From the NCBI GenBank assembly GCA_018713255.1, contig DVFL01000009.1, positions 124,001-188,000 on the forward strand: 64,000 nt of DNA, given 5' to 3'. The notes below the pieces were generated by a model, which was given only the letters and a program-made list of their open reading frames with translations, ran no database searches and was not told the origin of the DNA. The stretch's first letter is position 1; each line of letters begins with the position of its first letter. The stretch is from Candidatus Cottocaccamicrobium excrementipullorum (lineage in GTDB: Bacteria > Bacillota > Clostridia > Lachnospirales > Lachnospiraceae). This document shows positions 50,609-58,729 of the stretch, in pieces. A program made the translations under genes and the position numbers.

Positions 50609-51508
50609 ATGAACAACGAAGCTGCGATTGCAATCAATAAAGAATCGGTGGTTACAAACAGCATATATGGAAAAAAGGTGCGCACATCAGATTCCATTCT
50701 GCTGATGCTGATTTACCTTGCCGCCTCCGTTTCCATCCTGCTTCTCATCGGCATTATGGGGTATGTGTTTGTCCGGGGAATTCCTCAGGTAAATGTTGAA
50801 TTTCTCACCTCGGTGCCCAGCACCTTGAAAGGTACCTTCGGTATCCTGGGCAATATTGTAAATACATTATACATTGTGGTGATTACGCTGCTGATCGCCA
50901 CGCCCTTAGGAATCGGTGCGGCGATTTATCTTAACGAGTATGCAAAGCCGGGGAAAGTGGTTAGGTTAATTGAGTTTACCACAGAAACCCTTTCCGGCAT
51001 TCCGTCCATTATTTTTGGCCTCTTTGGAATGGTGTTTTTTGGAAATACCATTGGCTTAGGCTATTCTATCCTTACCGGCGCTTTAACCTTGACTTTGATG
51101 GTTCTGCCGCTCATTACCAGAACCACTCAGGAAGCGTTAAAAACCGTGCCGGACAGTTACAGAAGCGGCGCGCTGGGAATCGGTGCAACGAAATGGTATA
51201 TGATTCGTACGATTCTGCTGCCCAGCGCTATGCCCGGAATAATTACCGGCGTTATCCTGGCGATCGGACGTATGGTAGGAGAATCTGCTGCCCTTTTGTT
51301 TACAGCAGGAAGCGGATTTATTCTGCCTAAGAATTTCTTTGGCAAGATTTTTGAGTCCGGCGGCACGCTGACCATCCAGCTGTACTTATGCATGCAGAAG
51401 GCGCAGTATGACGAGGCCTTCGGAATCGCAGTTGTGCTTCTGGTGATTGTTTTGGCAATTAACGGTCTGGCCAAATACCTGGCCTTTCACTTTAATGTGG
51501 AGAAATAA
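50609..51508 (+). CDS. pstA: Phosphate ABC transporter permease PstA
   Basis: The 299-residue permease has a cytoplasmic N-terminus, about six transmembrane segments and the coupling motif [20 protein letters not shown] followed by [26 protein letters not shown]. The frame is open from 50567 within the end of pstC, but GAAGGA before the ATG at 50609 fixes the start. It pairs with PstC. Confidence 0.95.
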   Translation: MNNEAAIAINKESVVTNSIYGKKVRTSDSILLMLIYLAASVSILLLIGIMGYVFVRGIPQVNVEFLTSVPSTLKGTFGILGNIVNTLYIVVITLLIATPLGIGAAIYLNEYAKPGKVVRLIEFTTETLSGIPSIIFGLFGMVFFGNTIGLGYSILTGALTLTLMVLPLITRTTQEALKTVPDSYRSGALGIGATKWYMIRTILLPSAMPGIITGVILAIGRMVGESAALLFTAGSGFILPKNFFGKIFESGGTLTIQLYLCMQKAQYDEAFGIAVVLLVIVLAINGLAKYLAFHFNVEK

Positions 51509-51519
51509 CGGAGGAAATC

Positions 51520-52299
51520 ATGGAGGAGAATAAGGGAATTATGCCGAAAACAAAGATTTCAACGCAGCATTTGGATCTGTATTACGGTCAGAACCATGCG
51601 TTAAAGGATATTAATCTGGATATTTATGAAAAGAAGATTACTGCATTTATTGGTCCTTCTGGATGTGGCAAGTCCACTTATTTAAAAACATTAAACCGGA
51701 TGAACGATCTGGTGGACGGAGTAAAAATCGAGGGCACCGTTCTTTTAGATGAGGAAGATATTTACAGCCCTCAGGTAGACACCACCCTGCTGAGAAAGAA
51801 AATCGGCATGGTATTTCAGCAGCCGAATCCTTTTCCCATGAGCATTTATGATAATGTAGCTTATGGCCCCAGAATTCACGGAATTAAGAGTAAATCCCAG
51901 CTGGATGAGATTGTAGAAAGAAGCCTTCGGGGAGCAGCGCTGTGGGAGGAGGTTCACGACCGGCTAAAGAAATCTGCGCTGGGACTTTCCGGCGGACAGC
52001 AGCAGAGATTATGTATTGCCAGAGCGCTGGCAGTGGAACCGGAGGTGATCCTGATGGATGAGCCCACTTCTGCCCTGGACCCGATTTCTACGCTGAAGAT
52101 TGAGGACCTGATGGATGAGCTGAAGCAGAAATATACGGTAGCCATCGTCACACATAACATGCAGCAGGCTACCCGTATTGCAGACTACACTGCTTTTTTC
52201 CTGGTAGGAGAGGTAGTGGAGTATGCACCTACGGATGAACTGTTCTCCAGGCCCAAGGACAAGCGCACGGAAGATTATATCACCGGACGTTTCGGCTGA
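51520..52299 (+). CDS. pstB: Phosphate ABC transporter ATP-binding protein PstB
   Basis: The 259-residue ATPase has Walker [10 protein letters not shown], the PstB-typical TLNRMNDL and [20 protein letters not shown]-loop, signature [16 protein letters not shown], Walker [13 protein letters not shown] and the H-loop THNMQQA. Its C-terminus DYITGRFG is the family ending. It starts 11 bp after pstA with CGGAGGAAA and energises phosphate import. Confidence 0.97.
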   Translation: MEENKGIMPKTKISTQHLDLYYGQNHALKDINLDIYEKKITAFIGPSGCGKSTYLKTLNRMNDLVDGVKIEGTVLLDEEDIYSPQVDTTLLRKKIGMVFQQPNPFPMSIYDNVAYGPRIHGIKSKSQLDEIVERSLRGAALWEEVHDRLKKSALGLSGGQQQRLCIARALAVEPEVILMDEPTSALDPISTLKIEDLMDELKQKYTVAIVTHNMQQATRIADYTAFFLVGEVVEYAPTDELFSRPKDKRTEDYITGRFG

Positions 52300-52327
52300 T
52301 GGAAATTTTGGAGAGGAGTGATGGATC

Positions 52328-52990
52328 ATGCGGATTACCTATGAGCACGAGCTTCAGGAATTAAAAAAAGAATTAAAGGAGATGGCCCGCCGGGTGGAGG
52401 CGGCCATTGACCAGACCTTTGTGGCCTTTGAAAGCGACAACCGGGCTATGGCGGAGGAGATTATCCGGGGAGACCGGAATATTAATGACATGGAGCGGGC
52501 CATTGAGTCACGTTGTCTGTCTCTGATTTTAAAACAGACTCCCGTTGCGGGAGATCTTCGGATGGTGTCTACTGCCCTTAAGGTGGTGACGGATCTGGAG
52601 CGGATTGGGGATCATGCCTCTGATATTGCGGAACTGATTCTTCGGATTCACGGCAAGGACACCTTTAAAATGCTGGATCATCTGCCCACCATGGCAGCGA
52701 AGGCCAATGATATGCTTCATGACGCGATTGAAGCCTTTATCGCCCAGGACGACGGGGCCTCAGACGAAATCATCCGGAAGGATGACGAGGTTGATGAGCT
52801 GTTTAACCAGACCAAGAAGGAAGTGGCAGAAATGTTAAAAGGAAGTTCAGAAGACGATAATATTGACAATGCCATTGATCTTTTGATGATTTCCAAATAT
52901 CTGGAGCGTATTGCCGACCATGCAGTAAATATCTGTGAGTGGACCCAGTTTTCTAAAACGGGAGCAGTAAAGAATGTGCGGATTCTGTAG
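52328..52990 (+). CDS. phoU: Phosphate transport regulator PhoU
   Basis: The 220-residue all-helical protein has the two PhoU repeats with metal-binding EXXXD-type motifs (VVTDLERIGDHASDIAEL and MISKYLERIADHAVNICEW). PhoU restrains Pst transport and Pho signalling. GGAGAGGAGTG precedes the ATG. It closes the operon, followed by a terminator. The two-component genes at 39.3-41.5 kb are not adjacent, so the phosphate sensor kinase is probably elsewhere. Confidence 0.96.
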   Translation: MRITYEHELQELKKELKEMARRVEAAIDQTFVAFESDNRAMAEEIIRGDRNINDMERAIESRCLSLILKQTPVAGDLRMVSTALKVVTDLERIGDHASDIAELILRIHGKDTFKMLDHLPTMAAKANDMLHDAIEAFIAQDDGASDEIIRKDDEVDELFNQTKKEVAEMLKGSSEDDNIDNAIDLLMISKYLERIADHAVNICEWTQFSKTGAVKNVRIL

Positions 52991-53025
52991 GAGACGGAAG
53001 GAAAGGGCCGTTTGACAGATGATAA

Positions 53026-53069
53026 AAACGCCTCGGGCTTAAACGATTAAGCGCCGGGGTGTTTTTTTG
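53026..53069 (+). terminator. pst operon terminator
   Basis: An imperfect stem (ACGCCTCGGGCTTAA with TTAAGCGCCGGGGTGT) is followed by a run of seven T. Confidence 0.85.
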
Positions 53070-53073
53070 TGGA

Positions 53074-54204
53074 TTAGGATTGCTCTTCCTCCTCCCAAAT
53101 GGGGAGATTTCCATATTTTCCAGATAAGTAATCCTTGGCAAAACTGGCATCAAACCGGATATGGATGTCTGCCAGCGTGTGGATGCGGGAACAGCCTTTA
53201 GAATCCAGATTGACCATGGCAGCTTCATCTCTTCGGAACTGCTTCCGGTTCAGGAGCGCGGTATCGTGAGTGGTAAAAATCAGCTGTCTGGAGTGGTTTT
53301 CCGGCCCTTGAAACAACCGGATTAAATACTGACTGATGTTCGGATGAAGAAAAGCTGTAAAATCATCGGAAAGCAGCACGCCTCCATGGGGGGGAAGGCG
53401 GAACAGGCAGTCCAGAAAGAGAATCGTCTTGTGCAGACCCGTGGCCGGGCTGGACGCAGAAAGAGCCTGAGAAGAGCAGGGAAGGTCCAGGGCCTTAAGG
53501 TGGCGGAAAATGAACCGTTTCTTCTCCTCCTGGGACAGCAGTTCTCTGATGGAGAAAGGGCCGGAAAAGGGCTGGGGAAGAAAAAGGATGCGGTTTGGAA
53601 AAAAGAGGATCCTGTTTTGGAAAAAGTCAGCGAAAGCAGATAAGGCTTCCTGGCAAGGCAGAAAACTCCAGCTGAATAAGAATGCCAGCCCTGACCCTGA
53701 CGTCTTAAAGAAAGTATTCTTCTTGAACAAATTGCGGACAGACTTTCCCGGCGTGAGGGTTTCGCCGCTTTTTTGAAACAGCAGGGTTCCGTCACAGAGA
53801 AAGTATTCTTCCGTTACGCTGCTGTGTTCAAGGGTAAACCCGTATTCGAACTGGAAGCCGCAGTGAGAAAAGGCCATGCTCATGGACAGAGGCGCCAAGG
53901 AGGTTTCTGGATAATGGAAGGCTTCCTGAATAAGAGAAAACTGAGGATTGAGGCAGTTCTCTGGGGGAAACGGAAAGAAAAAGCCAAGCTGCCGGCGGAT
54001 AAAACAGCAGAAAAATGCTATTGCCTCGATAAGCCTGGTTTTCCCGCTGGAATTCGGACCGTAGATAGCCAGGGTCTTTAACAGATTTCCTTTTGAATTC
54101 TTGGCTAGATGATCAGGATGTTCTTTATAGATTCCTGCCTGAAGGTTAATTAAGGTATTGTGACGAAAAGAATAGTAGTTTTGAAAACGAAAAAAGATAA
54201 TCAC
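53074..54204 (-). CDS. AAA-type ATPase (AAA_15/AAA_21-like), divergent; possible abortive-infection-type protein
   Basis: The 376-residue protein resembles SMC/RecF-like ATPases of the Abi/OLD-related kind: an N-terminal FRFQNYYSFRH strand motif, Walker A GPNSSGKT (49-56), a late Walker B region VLLSDDFTAFLHP where the usual DE is DD, and a switch histidine in FTTHDTALLNRK. The usual SDGT-type signature is replaced by SPATGLHKT. Starts with GTG at 54204, 8 nt after AAAGGAG, which is predicted to be sequestered in a hairpin. It stands alone, without a nuclease or toxin partner, beside a tyrosine recombinase. An anti-phage role is only a guess from the family; the ATPase may be impaired. Confidence 0.65.
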   Translation of the reverse strand: MIIFFRFQNYYSFRHNTLINLQAGIYKEHPDHLAKNSKGNLLKTLAIYGPNSSGKTRLIEAIAFFCCFIRRQLGFFFPFPPENCLNPQFSLIQEAFHYPETSLAPLSMSMAFSHCGFQFEYGFTLEHSSVTEEYFLCDGTLLFQKSGETLTPGKSVRNLFKKNTFFKTSGSGLAFLFSWSFLPCQEALSAFADFFQNRILFFPNRILFLPQPFSGPFSIRELLSQEEKKRFIFRHLKALDLPCSSQALSASSPATGLHKTILFLDCLFRLPPHGGVLLSDDFTAFLHPNISQYLIRLFQGPENHSRQLIFTTHDTALLNRKQFRRDEAAMVNLDSKGCSRIHTLADIHIRFDASFAKDYLSGKYGNLPIWEEEEQS

Positions 54205-54210
54205 AGTATC

Positions 54211-54267
54211 AGCTCCTTTATGATTAATGGCCTGCGGGCCATTATTTTTATGGTAATCAAAGGAGCT
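54211..54267 (-). promoter_or_regulatory. Hairpin sequestering the ribosome binding site of the AAA ATPase gene
   Basis: AGCTCCTTT (54211-54219) is the exact complement of AAAGGAGCT (54259-54267), with a second paired segment GATTA (54222-54226)/TAATC (54254-54258) and an inner hairpin AATGGCC/GGCCATT (54226-54243). On the mRNA the downstream arm contains the AAAGGAG ribosome binding site 8 nt before the GTG start. Confidence 0.75.
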
Positions 54268-54311
54268 TACAGAAGCCTAACAAATGAATAAAAAAAAGAT
54301 AAAGATCTTAG

Positions 54312-55169
54312 CTACCAAGTGACAATCCGGTCCAGCAGTGCTTTTTGCTCTTCACTGCTGCGGGTGAGATAAATTTTTGTGGTTTCAATGCTCTCATGCC
54401 CCAGAAGATCCGCCAGAAGGGAAATGTCATTAAATTTCAAAAGGAAATTCTTTGCGTACAGATGGCGGAAAGAATGGGCGTACATGGTGCTGGGATCAAT
54501 ATGATAACGGCGGGCGAAAACCTTCAGCTGACTGTTGATTCCCCGCGGCGTCACCGGCTTTCCGAAACGGGTCAGGAAAAGAAAACCAGAGGAAATTCCC
54601 CGGGAAGAGATCCAATCCATGGCTTCTTGACATAAAACGTCTGGAAAATAAATGCGCCGCATTTTTCCTCCTTTAGAATACAGATCCATATAGCCCAGTC
54701 TTAGATATTCTGCTTTAATCTGAATCAGTTCGCTGACTCTGGCACCGGTAGATCCTAGAAAGTGAACCACAAAATACCAGAAATAATTGCCGTCTTTTCG
54801 AAGTCCTTCTTTTAGTCTGCGGTAATCCTCGTTGGAGATGACATTATTTAAATAAGAGCTTTGCTGCCGCTTAATGGGCGGAACATGAAGTTTGGTGATG
54901 GAAGTTTCAGAAAGAAAGGATTCTCCAGGCTGCCGACGGAGAAACTGGATATATTTGCTGAAGCCGTAAATTCTGGCGTTTACCGTAGACGGCCGGTAGA
55001 GAGAGAGGAGAAACTGCTGGTAGCTTTTCAGATTTTCCGGGGTAATTTCGGAATATCGATTGAAAAACTGGCGGACGGCGCCCACGTAGGAAATTGCAGT
55101 ATTTTCAGAAAGTCCTTTTTTTCGAAGATACATCCGAAATGCTTCGATCTGTTCTTGTGATAATTCCAT
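54312..55169 (-). CDS. Tyrosine recombinase/integrase (XerC/D-like)
   Basis: The 285-residue protein has a SAM-like N-terminal DNA-binding domain (about 5-90) and a catalytic domain with a complete active site: R144 (GARVSEL), K169 (SKGGK), H232 and R235 (HSFRHLYA), H258 (LLGHESIETT) and nucleophile Y267. It is sized like XerC/XerD but occurs beside a lone ATPase gene and a surface protein gene, suggesting a resident or phase-variation type recombinase rather than the chromosome dimer-resolution enzyme. I found no clear invertible inverted repeats or att sites around it. GGGAGGAG precedes the ATG at 55169. Confidence 0.88.
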   Translation of the reverse strand: MELSQEQIEAFRMYLRKKGLSENTAISYVGAVRQFFNRYSEITPENLKSYQQFLLSLYRPSTVNARIYGFSKYIQFLRRQPGESFLSETSITKLHVPPIKRQQSSYLNNVISNEDYRRLKEGLRKDGNYFWYFVVHFLGSTGARVSELIQIKAEYLRLGYMDLYSKGGKMRRIYFPDVLCQEAMDWISSRGISSGFLFLTRFGKPVTPRGINSQLKVFARRYHIDPSTMYAHSFRHLYAKNFLLKFNDISLLADLLGHESIETTKIYLTRSSEEQKALLDRIVTW

Positions 55170-55375
55170 AATTCTCCTCCCTGGATCAGTTCCTCCTAAG
55201 CGCCCCCGCGGATATTCGCAGAACGTAAGAATGCCAGCACCAAACGTCTTTGACTATAAAAACTCTTTTGTAAAAAGTCAAGGAAAAAAACGGCAAAAAA
55301 TTGAAAAATTCAAAAATACAGCCGAAAATCTCAGATAAAATTTAAAATAATCATGATAATTTCAACTATTGGAAG

Positions 55376-55381
55376 TATAAT
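55376..55381 (+). promoter_or_regulatory. -10 element of the surface repeat protein gene
   Basis: A perfect TATAAT lies 53 bp before the start in an AT-rich region (55255-55380). No clear -35 at 17 bp. Confidence 0.5.
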
Positions 55382-55433
55382 ACCCTCGTAATGCAAAAAG
55401 GAATTTCAAAAAGAAAAAGGAGAGTGCATTCAC

Positions 55434-57014
55434 ATGAGAAAGCAGACAAAATTAGTTGCAGTTCTTTCTGCCGCTGCCTTAATGGCAATCGGCGCTTCTG
55501 CAACTGCATTTGCAGCTACAGCCGGATGGAGCCAGGAGGACGGCGAGTGGGTATACTTAGACCGCAACGGCGATCGGGTTACCGACGAGTGGAGAAGATC
55601 CAACGGTTACTGGTATTACCTGGACGAGGACGGCTATATGGCCAGAGATCAGGTAATCGAGGATGATGACGACAAGTATTACGTAGATTCCAACGGTGTC
55701 CGCGTTACCAACGCATGGGTTTCCATGGATAACGATGACCTGTTAGATGATGATGATCAGAGCGAGTCCATCGATACGGTTTGGATGTATTTCGATGGAA
55801 GCGGCAAGGCTTTAGGCTGCGACACCACCAACGGCGAGATCAAGAAGCTGACCTACGGCGATGGCTCTGCAACCGGTTACTTCATCTTCAATGAGGATGG
55901 ATATATGTTAAGCGGCTGGCAGCGCTGGAGCAAGTCCGGCAACAGCGAAAAGCTGTATTACTTAGGCGGCCAGAACGAAGGCTGGGCACGTACCGGCTGG
56001 CAGTATCTGACCATCGATCCTGATATTGATGCTTTCAGCGGCATTAATCAGGATGATGATAATTATAATGATGAAGAGTGGTTCTACTTCAAATCTGACG
56101 GCAAGGCAGTAGAGGATGATGACAGAACCATCAACGGCAGAACCTATATCTTTGATGAGTTCGGCAGAATGCTGGATCTGTGGGTATATGCAAGCGACTC
56201 CTCTTCCGCATACACCAATGAGGGCGGTTCCTCCACGGCAACCAACTCTGCTTATTACAACGAGGATAACGGCGACCGGGGACAGAACTGGATTTATGCA
56301 TATCCTCAGACGGATTATGATGATTACAGCGATGATCCTTACTGGTTCTACTTAGACAGCAACGGCAAGCCTTTCCGCGCTGTTGAGGGAAGCAGCAAGC
56401 TGACCGCCGTAGGCTCCGCATACCGCGTTGACGATGACAATGTAGTTGATGAGAGCGATCCTGAGTACAACGGCGAAGTAGGTGCAAGAAGCATCAAGAG
56501 CGAGACCTATCTGTTCAACAGCAAGGGCGTAATGCTGACTGGTCTGTACTGGTTAGGCGGCGAGGATGAAGGCGGCACCGATGCTCCGGTATATAAGGGA
56601 ACTTCCAGCGAGCCTCTGGATGCAGGCTACTATTTCTTCAGTACGGATGATGGTTCCGCAGAAGGCCAGATGGTAACCAATAAGAAAGTAACTATCGATA
56701 TTGATGGAGAAGATGAGGTTTATTACTTCAAGAAGAGCGGCGCAGCTTACACCGACACCATTATCAGCGGCACCGTATACGGCCATGACGGAAAGAGAAT
56801 GGACGATTTCGGCGATGGCTCTACTTATCAGATCGTAACTCTGGAGTATGACCTGTATGAGAAAGGCGATACCGAGCCTGCAGTAACTGCTGGTTCTCAG
56901 GTTCTGTTAAATGAAAACGGCAAGATTAAGAAGTCCGGTACCACCACAGACATCAACGATCAGAAGGTAAGAGTAAACAACTACGTTGTAGTAAGTGTAG
57001 AGGACGACGACTAA
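55434..57014 (+). CDS. Secreted cell-wall-binding repeat protein (choline-binding-like repeats)
   Basis: The 526-residue protein has a Sec signal peptide (MRKQTKLVAVLSAAALMAIG, cleaved near AFAATA) and then consists almost entirely of degenerate aromatic/Gly repeats of the cell-wall-binding type (WVYLDRNGDRVTDEW, GYWYYLDEDGYMARDQ, KYYVDSNGVRVTNAW, WFYLDSNGKPF, YYFFSTDDGSAEGQM). These repeats bind choline or teichoic acid on the wall in relatives. No enzymatic domain is seen. The protein is very acidic, with Asp/Glu-rich inserts (EDDDDK, DDDDQSES). Codons favour C-ending forms (GGC, AAC, TAC), unlike neighbours, suggesting high expression. A strong terminator follows. Confidence 0.88.
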   Translation: MRKQTKLVAVLSAAALMAIGASATAFAATAGWSQEDGEWVYLDRNGDRVTDEWRRSNGYWYYLDEDGYMARDQVIEDDDDKYYVDSNGVRVTNAWVSMDNDDLLDDDDQSESIDTVWMYFDGSGKALGCDTTNGEIKKLTYGDGSATGYFIFNEDGYMLSGWQRWSKSGNSEKLYYLGGQNEGWARTGWQYLTIDPDIDAFSGINQDDDNYNDEEWFYFKSDGKAVEDDDRTINGRTYIFDEFGRMLDLWVYASDSSSAYTNEGGSSTATNSAYYNEDNGDRGQNWIYAYPQTDYDDYSDDPYWFYLDSNGKPFRAVEGSSKLTAVGSAYRVDDDNVVDESDPEYNGEVGARSIKSETYLFNSKGVMLTGLYWLGGEDEGGTDAPVYKGTSSEPLDAGYYFFSTDDGSAEGQMVTNKKVTIDIDGEDEVYYFKKSGAAYTDTIISGTVYGHDGKRMDDFGDGSTYQIVTLEYDLYEKGDTEPAVTAGSQVLLNENGKIKKSGTTTDINDQKVRVNNYVVVSVEDDD

Positions 57015-57346
57015 TCTTGGTTATTTTTAATGCGCATGGCGCAAGGGTAAAACACAAGCAGTATTCTAATTGCCATCCAACTTTTCCTAAGTGACAACCA
57101 ACTGGAAAAGTGAGGAGCCGGATCTGCCTTAGGCAGGTCCGGCTCTTTTTTTAATTGCAAAATATTAGTATAGCGTTTGCCAGTATGCTGATATTAATAC
57201 AGGAGAACAAAAAATCAGTAGTTTAATGGAGAAGGAGAGGGAAAAATGGTGGCTGCTCTTCTTTTTTTGTTGTATGATTAAGACCGTTTCCTGATGTAAA
57301 CAAGGAATAAGACGGAATGCAAATGAAAAAGAAGGGATGAAAAAGA
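57015..57346. other. Intergenic region between the surface repeat protein and MATE genes
   Basis: It holds a hairpin ACTTTTCC/GGAAAAGT (about 57080-57111), the strong terminator at 57115-57152, and AT-rich sequence with a possible -10 TATGAT at about 57275 preceding the MATE gene. No convincing ORF or RNA gene is visible. Confidence 0.6.
57115..57152 (+). terminator. Terminator of the surface repeat protein gene
   Basis: GAGCCGGATCTGCC pairs perfectly with GGCAGGTCCGGCTC (one G-U), followed by seven T. Confidence 0.95.
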
Positions 57347-58729
57347 ATGAAGGCGGATTTATCCAAAAAAGATGAGCGTTTCCGAGAGTATGCGTTGAAT
57401 GCTCCGGTCATCAAGGTAGTATTTTCTGTGTGTTTGCCCCTGGCGCTGTACCAGAGCCTGAACCAGTTGTTTAAGATTATGGATACGATGATGGCCTCCC
57501 ATATCAGCGCGTCAGCGGTCTCTGCCGTTGCTTATTTGTCTCAGATTAATATTATGCTCTCGGCTCTTGGAGGAGGCTTGGCTGTTGGCGCCAGCATTAA
57601 GGTAAGTCAGGCTTATGGGGCAGGAGATTTTCAGCTGGTAAAGCGCCGGGTCAGCACAATGTTTGCCTTGTGCGCTGTTTTAGGAGGCGGACTTTTTCTT
57701 TTGCTGGCGCCGGTGACTCCGCAGTTTCTTCGGCTGATGAACACGCCGGAAGAGTTCATTGCTGAGGGAAGCACGTATTTTGTGTTGGAACTGTTCGGCC
57801 TGATGATTACCTTTTTTAATAATGTATATATTGCCATTGAGCGGGCCAGGGGGAACTCCCAGAGGATTCTTTTTCTGAATATGGCGGTAATTGCCATTAA
57901 GCTGAGTCTGACGGCCTTGTTTGTGTATCGGCTGAACGGGGGAATTAATATGATTTCCCTGGCGACTATTTTGTCCCAAGGCTTTCTTTTCCTGGCAGCA
58001 GTGCGCAATATGAATCAGAAGGGAAATGCCTTTGGCTTTTCTATCCGGGCGATCTCCTTTAACAGCCAGGTGATCAAACCCATGCTTTATTTATCTTTTC
58101 CTGTCATAATAGAAAAAATTGCCTTTTCCCTGGGCAAGGTGGTGGTGAATTCCATGAGCGCAGTTTATGGCTCCTGGACAGTGGGGGCCCTGGGAATTTC
58201 CAACAATATCGGCGGAATTACAACCATGCCGCAGAATGGGTTTCAGGAGGGCGGATCAGCAGTGATCAGCCAGAACCTGGGAGCAGGAAAGCCCAGGAGA
58301 GCTTTTGCGGCCTTCTGGTGGATTTTGGCCATCAATGCTTTCCTGGGCTTTTTCCTTATGGGGCTTTCCTTGCTGTTCCTGGATCAGCTGGCCCTGTTTT
58401 TTGCCGGAGACAATCTTCAGTTTGCAGAAATGATAAAGGATATTTACCGCTATGAAGCCATGGGAGCAGTGCCTTTGGGAATTAATTCCGCAGTGCTTGG
58501 CCTGCTTTACGGATTCGGCAAAACCAGAATAACCTTGTTGATGAACTTCTGCCGGGTATTCGTCTTTCGGATTCCCGTGCTGTGGTGGCTCCAGAATTTT
58601 ACGAATTTCGGACGGGAGAGCGCTGGAATCGTAATGGCAGTAAGCAATATTTTAAGCGGCCTTCTGGCGGCGGCAGTAGCTTTGATCGAGCTGTACCGGA
58701 TTTCCCAAACCATGAAAAAAGATCAGTAG
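57347..58729 (+). CDS. MATE family efflux transporter (second copy)
   Basis: The 460-residue membrane protein has about twelve transmembrane segments in two halves and MATE motifs (VCLPLALYQSLNQLFKIMDT, ALGGGLAVGASIKVSQAYG, NGFQEGGSAVISQNLGAGK). It differs clearly from the MATE protein at 3.8-5.1 kb, so they are paralogues from different branches rather than a recent duplication. AAGGGATGAAAAAGA precedes the ATG. Its last 7 bp overlap the 3' end of the convergent potCD gene. Confidence 0.9.
   Translation: MKADLSKKDERFREYALNAPVIKVVFSVCLPLALYQSLNQLFKIMDTMMASHISASAVSAVAYLSQINIMLSALGGGLAVGASIKVSQAYGAGDFQLVKRRVSTMFALCAVLGGGLFLLLAPVTPQFLRLMNTPEEFIAEGSTYFVLELFGLMITFFNNVYIAIERARGNSQRILFLNMAVIAIKLSLTALFVYRLNGGINMISLATILSQGFLFLAAVRNMNQKGNAFGFSIRAISFNSQVIKPMLYLSFPVIIEKIAFSLGKVVVNSMSAVYGSWTVGALGISNNIGGITTMPQNGFQEGGSAVISQNLGAGKPRRAFAAFWWILAINAFLGFFLMGLSLLFLDQLALFFAGDNLQFAEMIKDIYRYEAMGAVPLGINSAVLGLLYGFGKTRITLLMNFCRVFVFRIPVLWWLQNFTNFGRESAGIVMAVSNILSGLLAAAVALIELYRISQTMKKDQ

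Noticed and set aside
55170-55433. Invertible promoter flanked by inverted repeats near the recombinase
   Set aside because: Only 6-bp inverted repeats were found; too short to call an inversion site.
55434-57014. CRISPR or tandem DNA repeat array in the Asp-rich surface gene
   Set aside because: The repetition is at protein level (cell-wall-binding repeats) with diverged DNA; no spacer-repeat structure.
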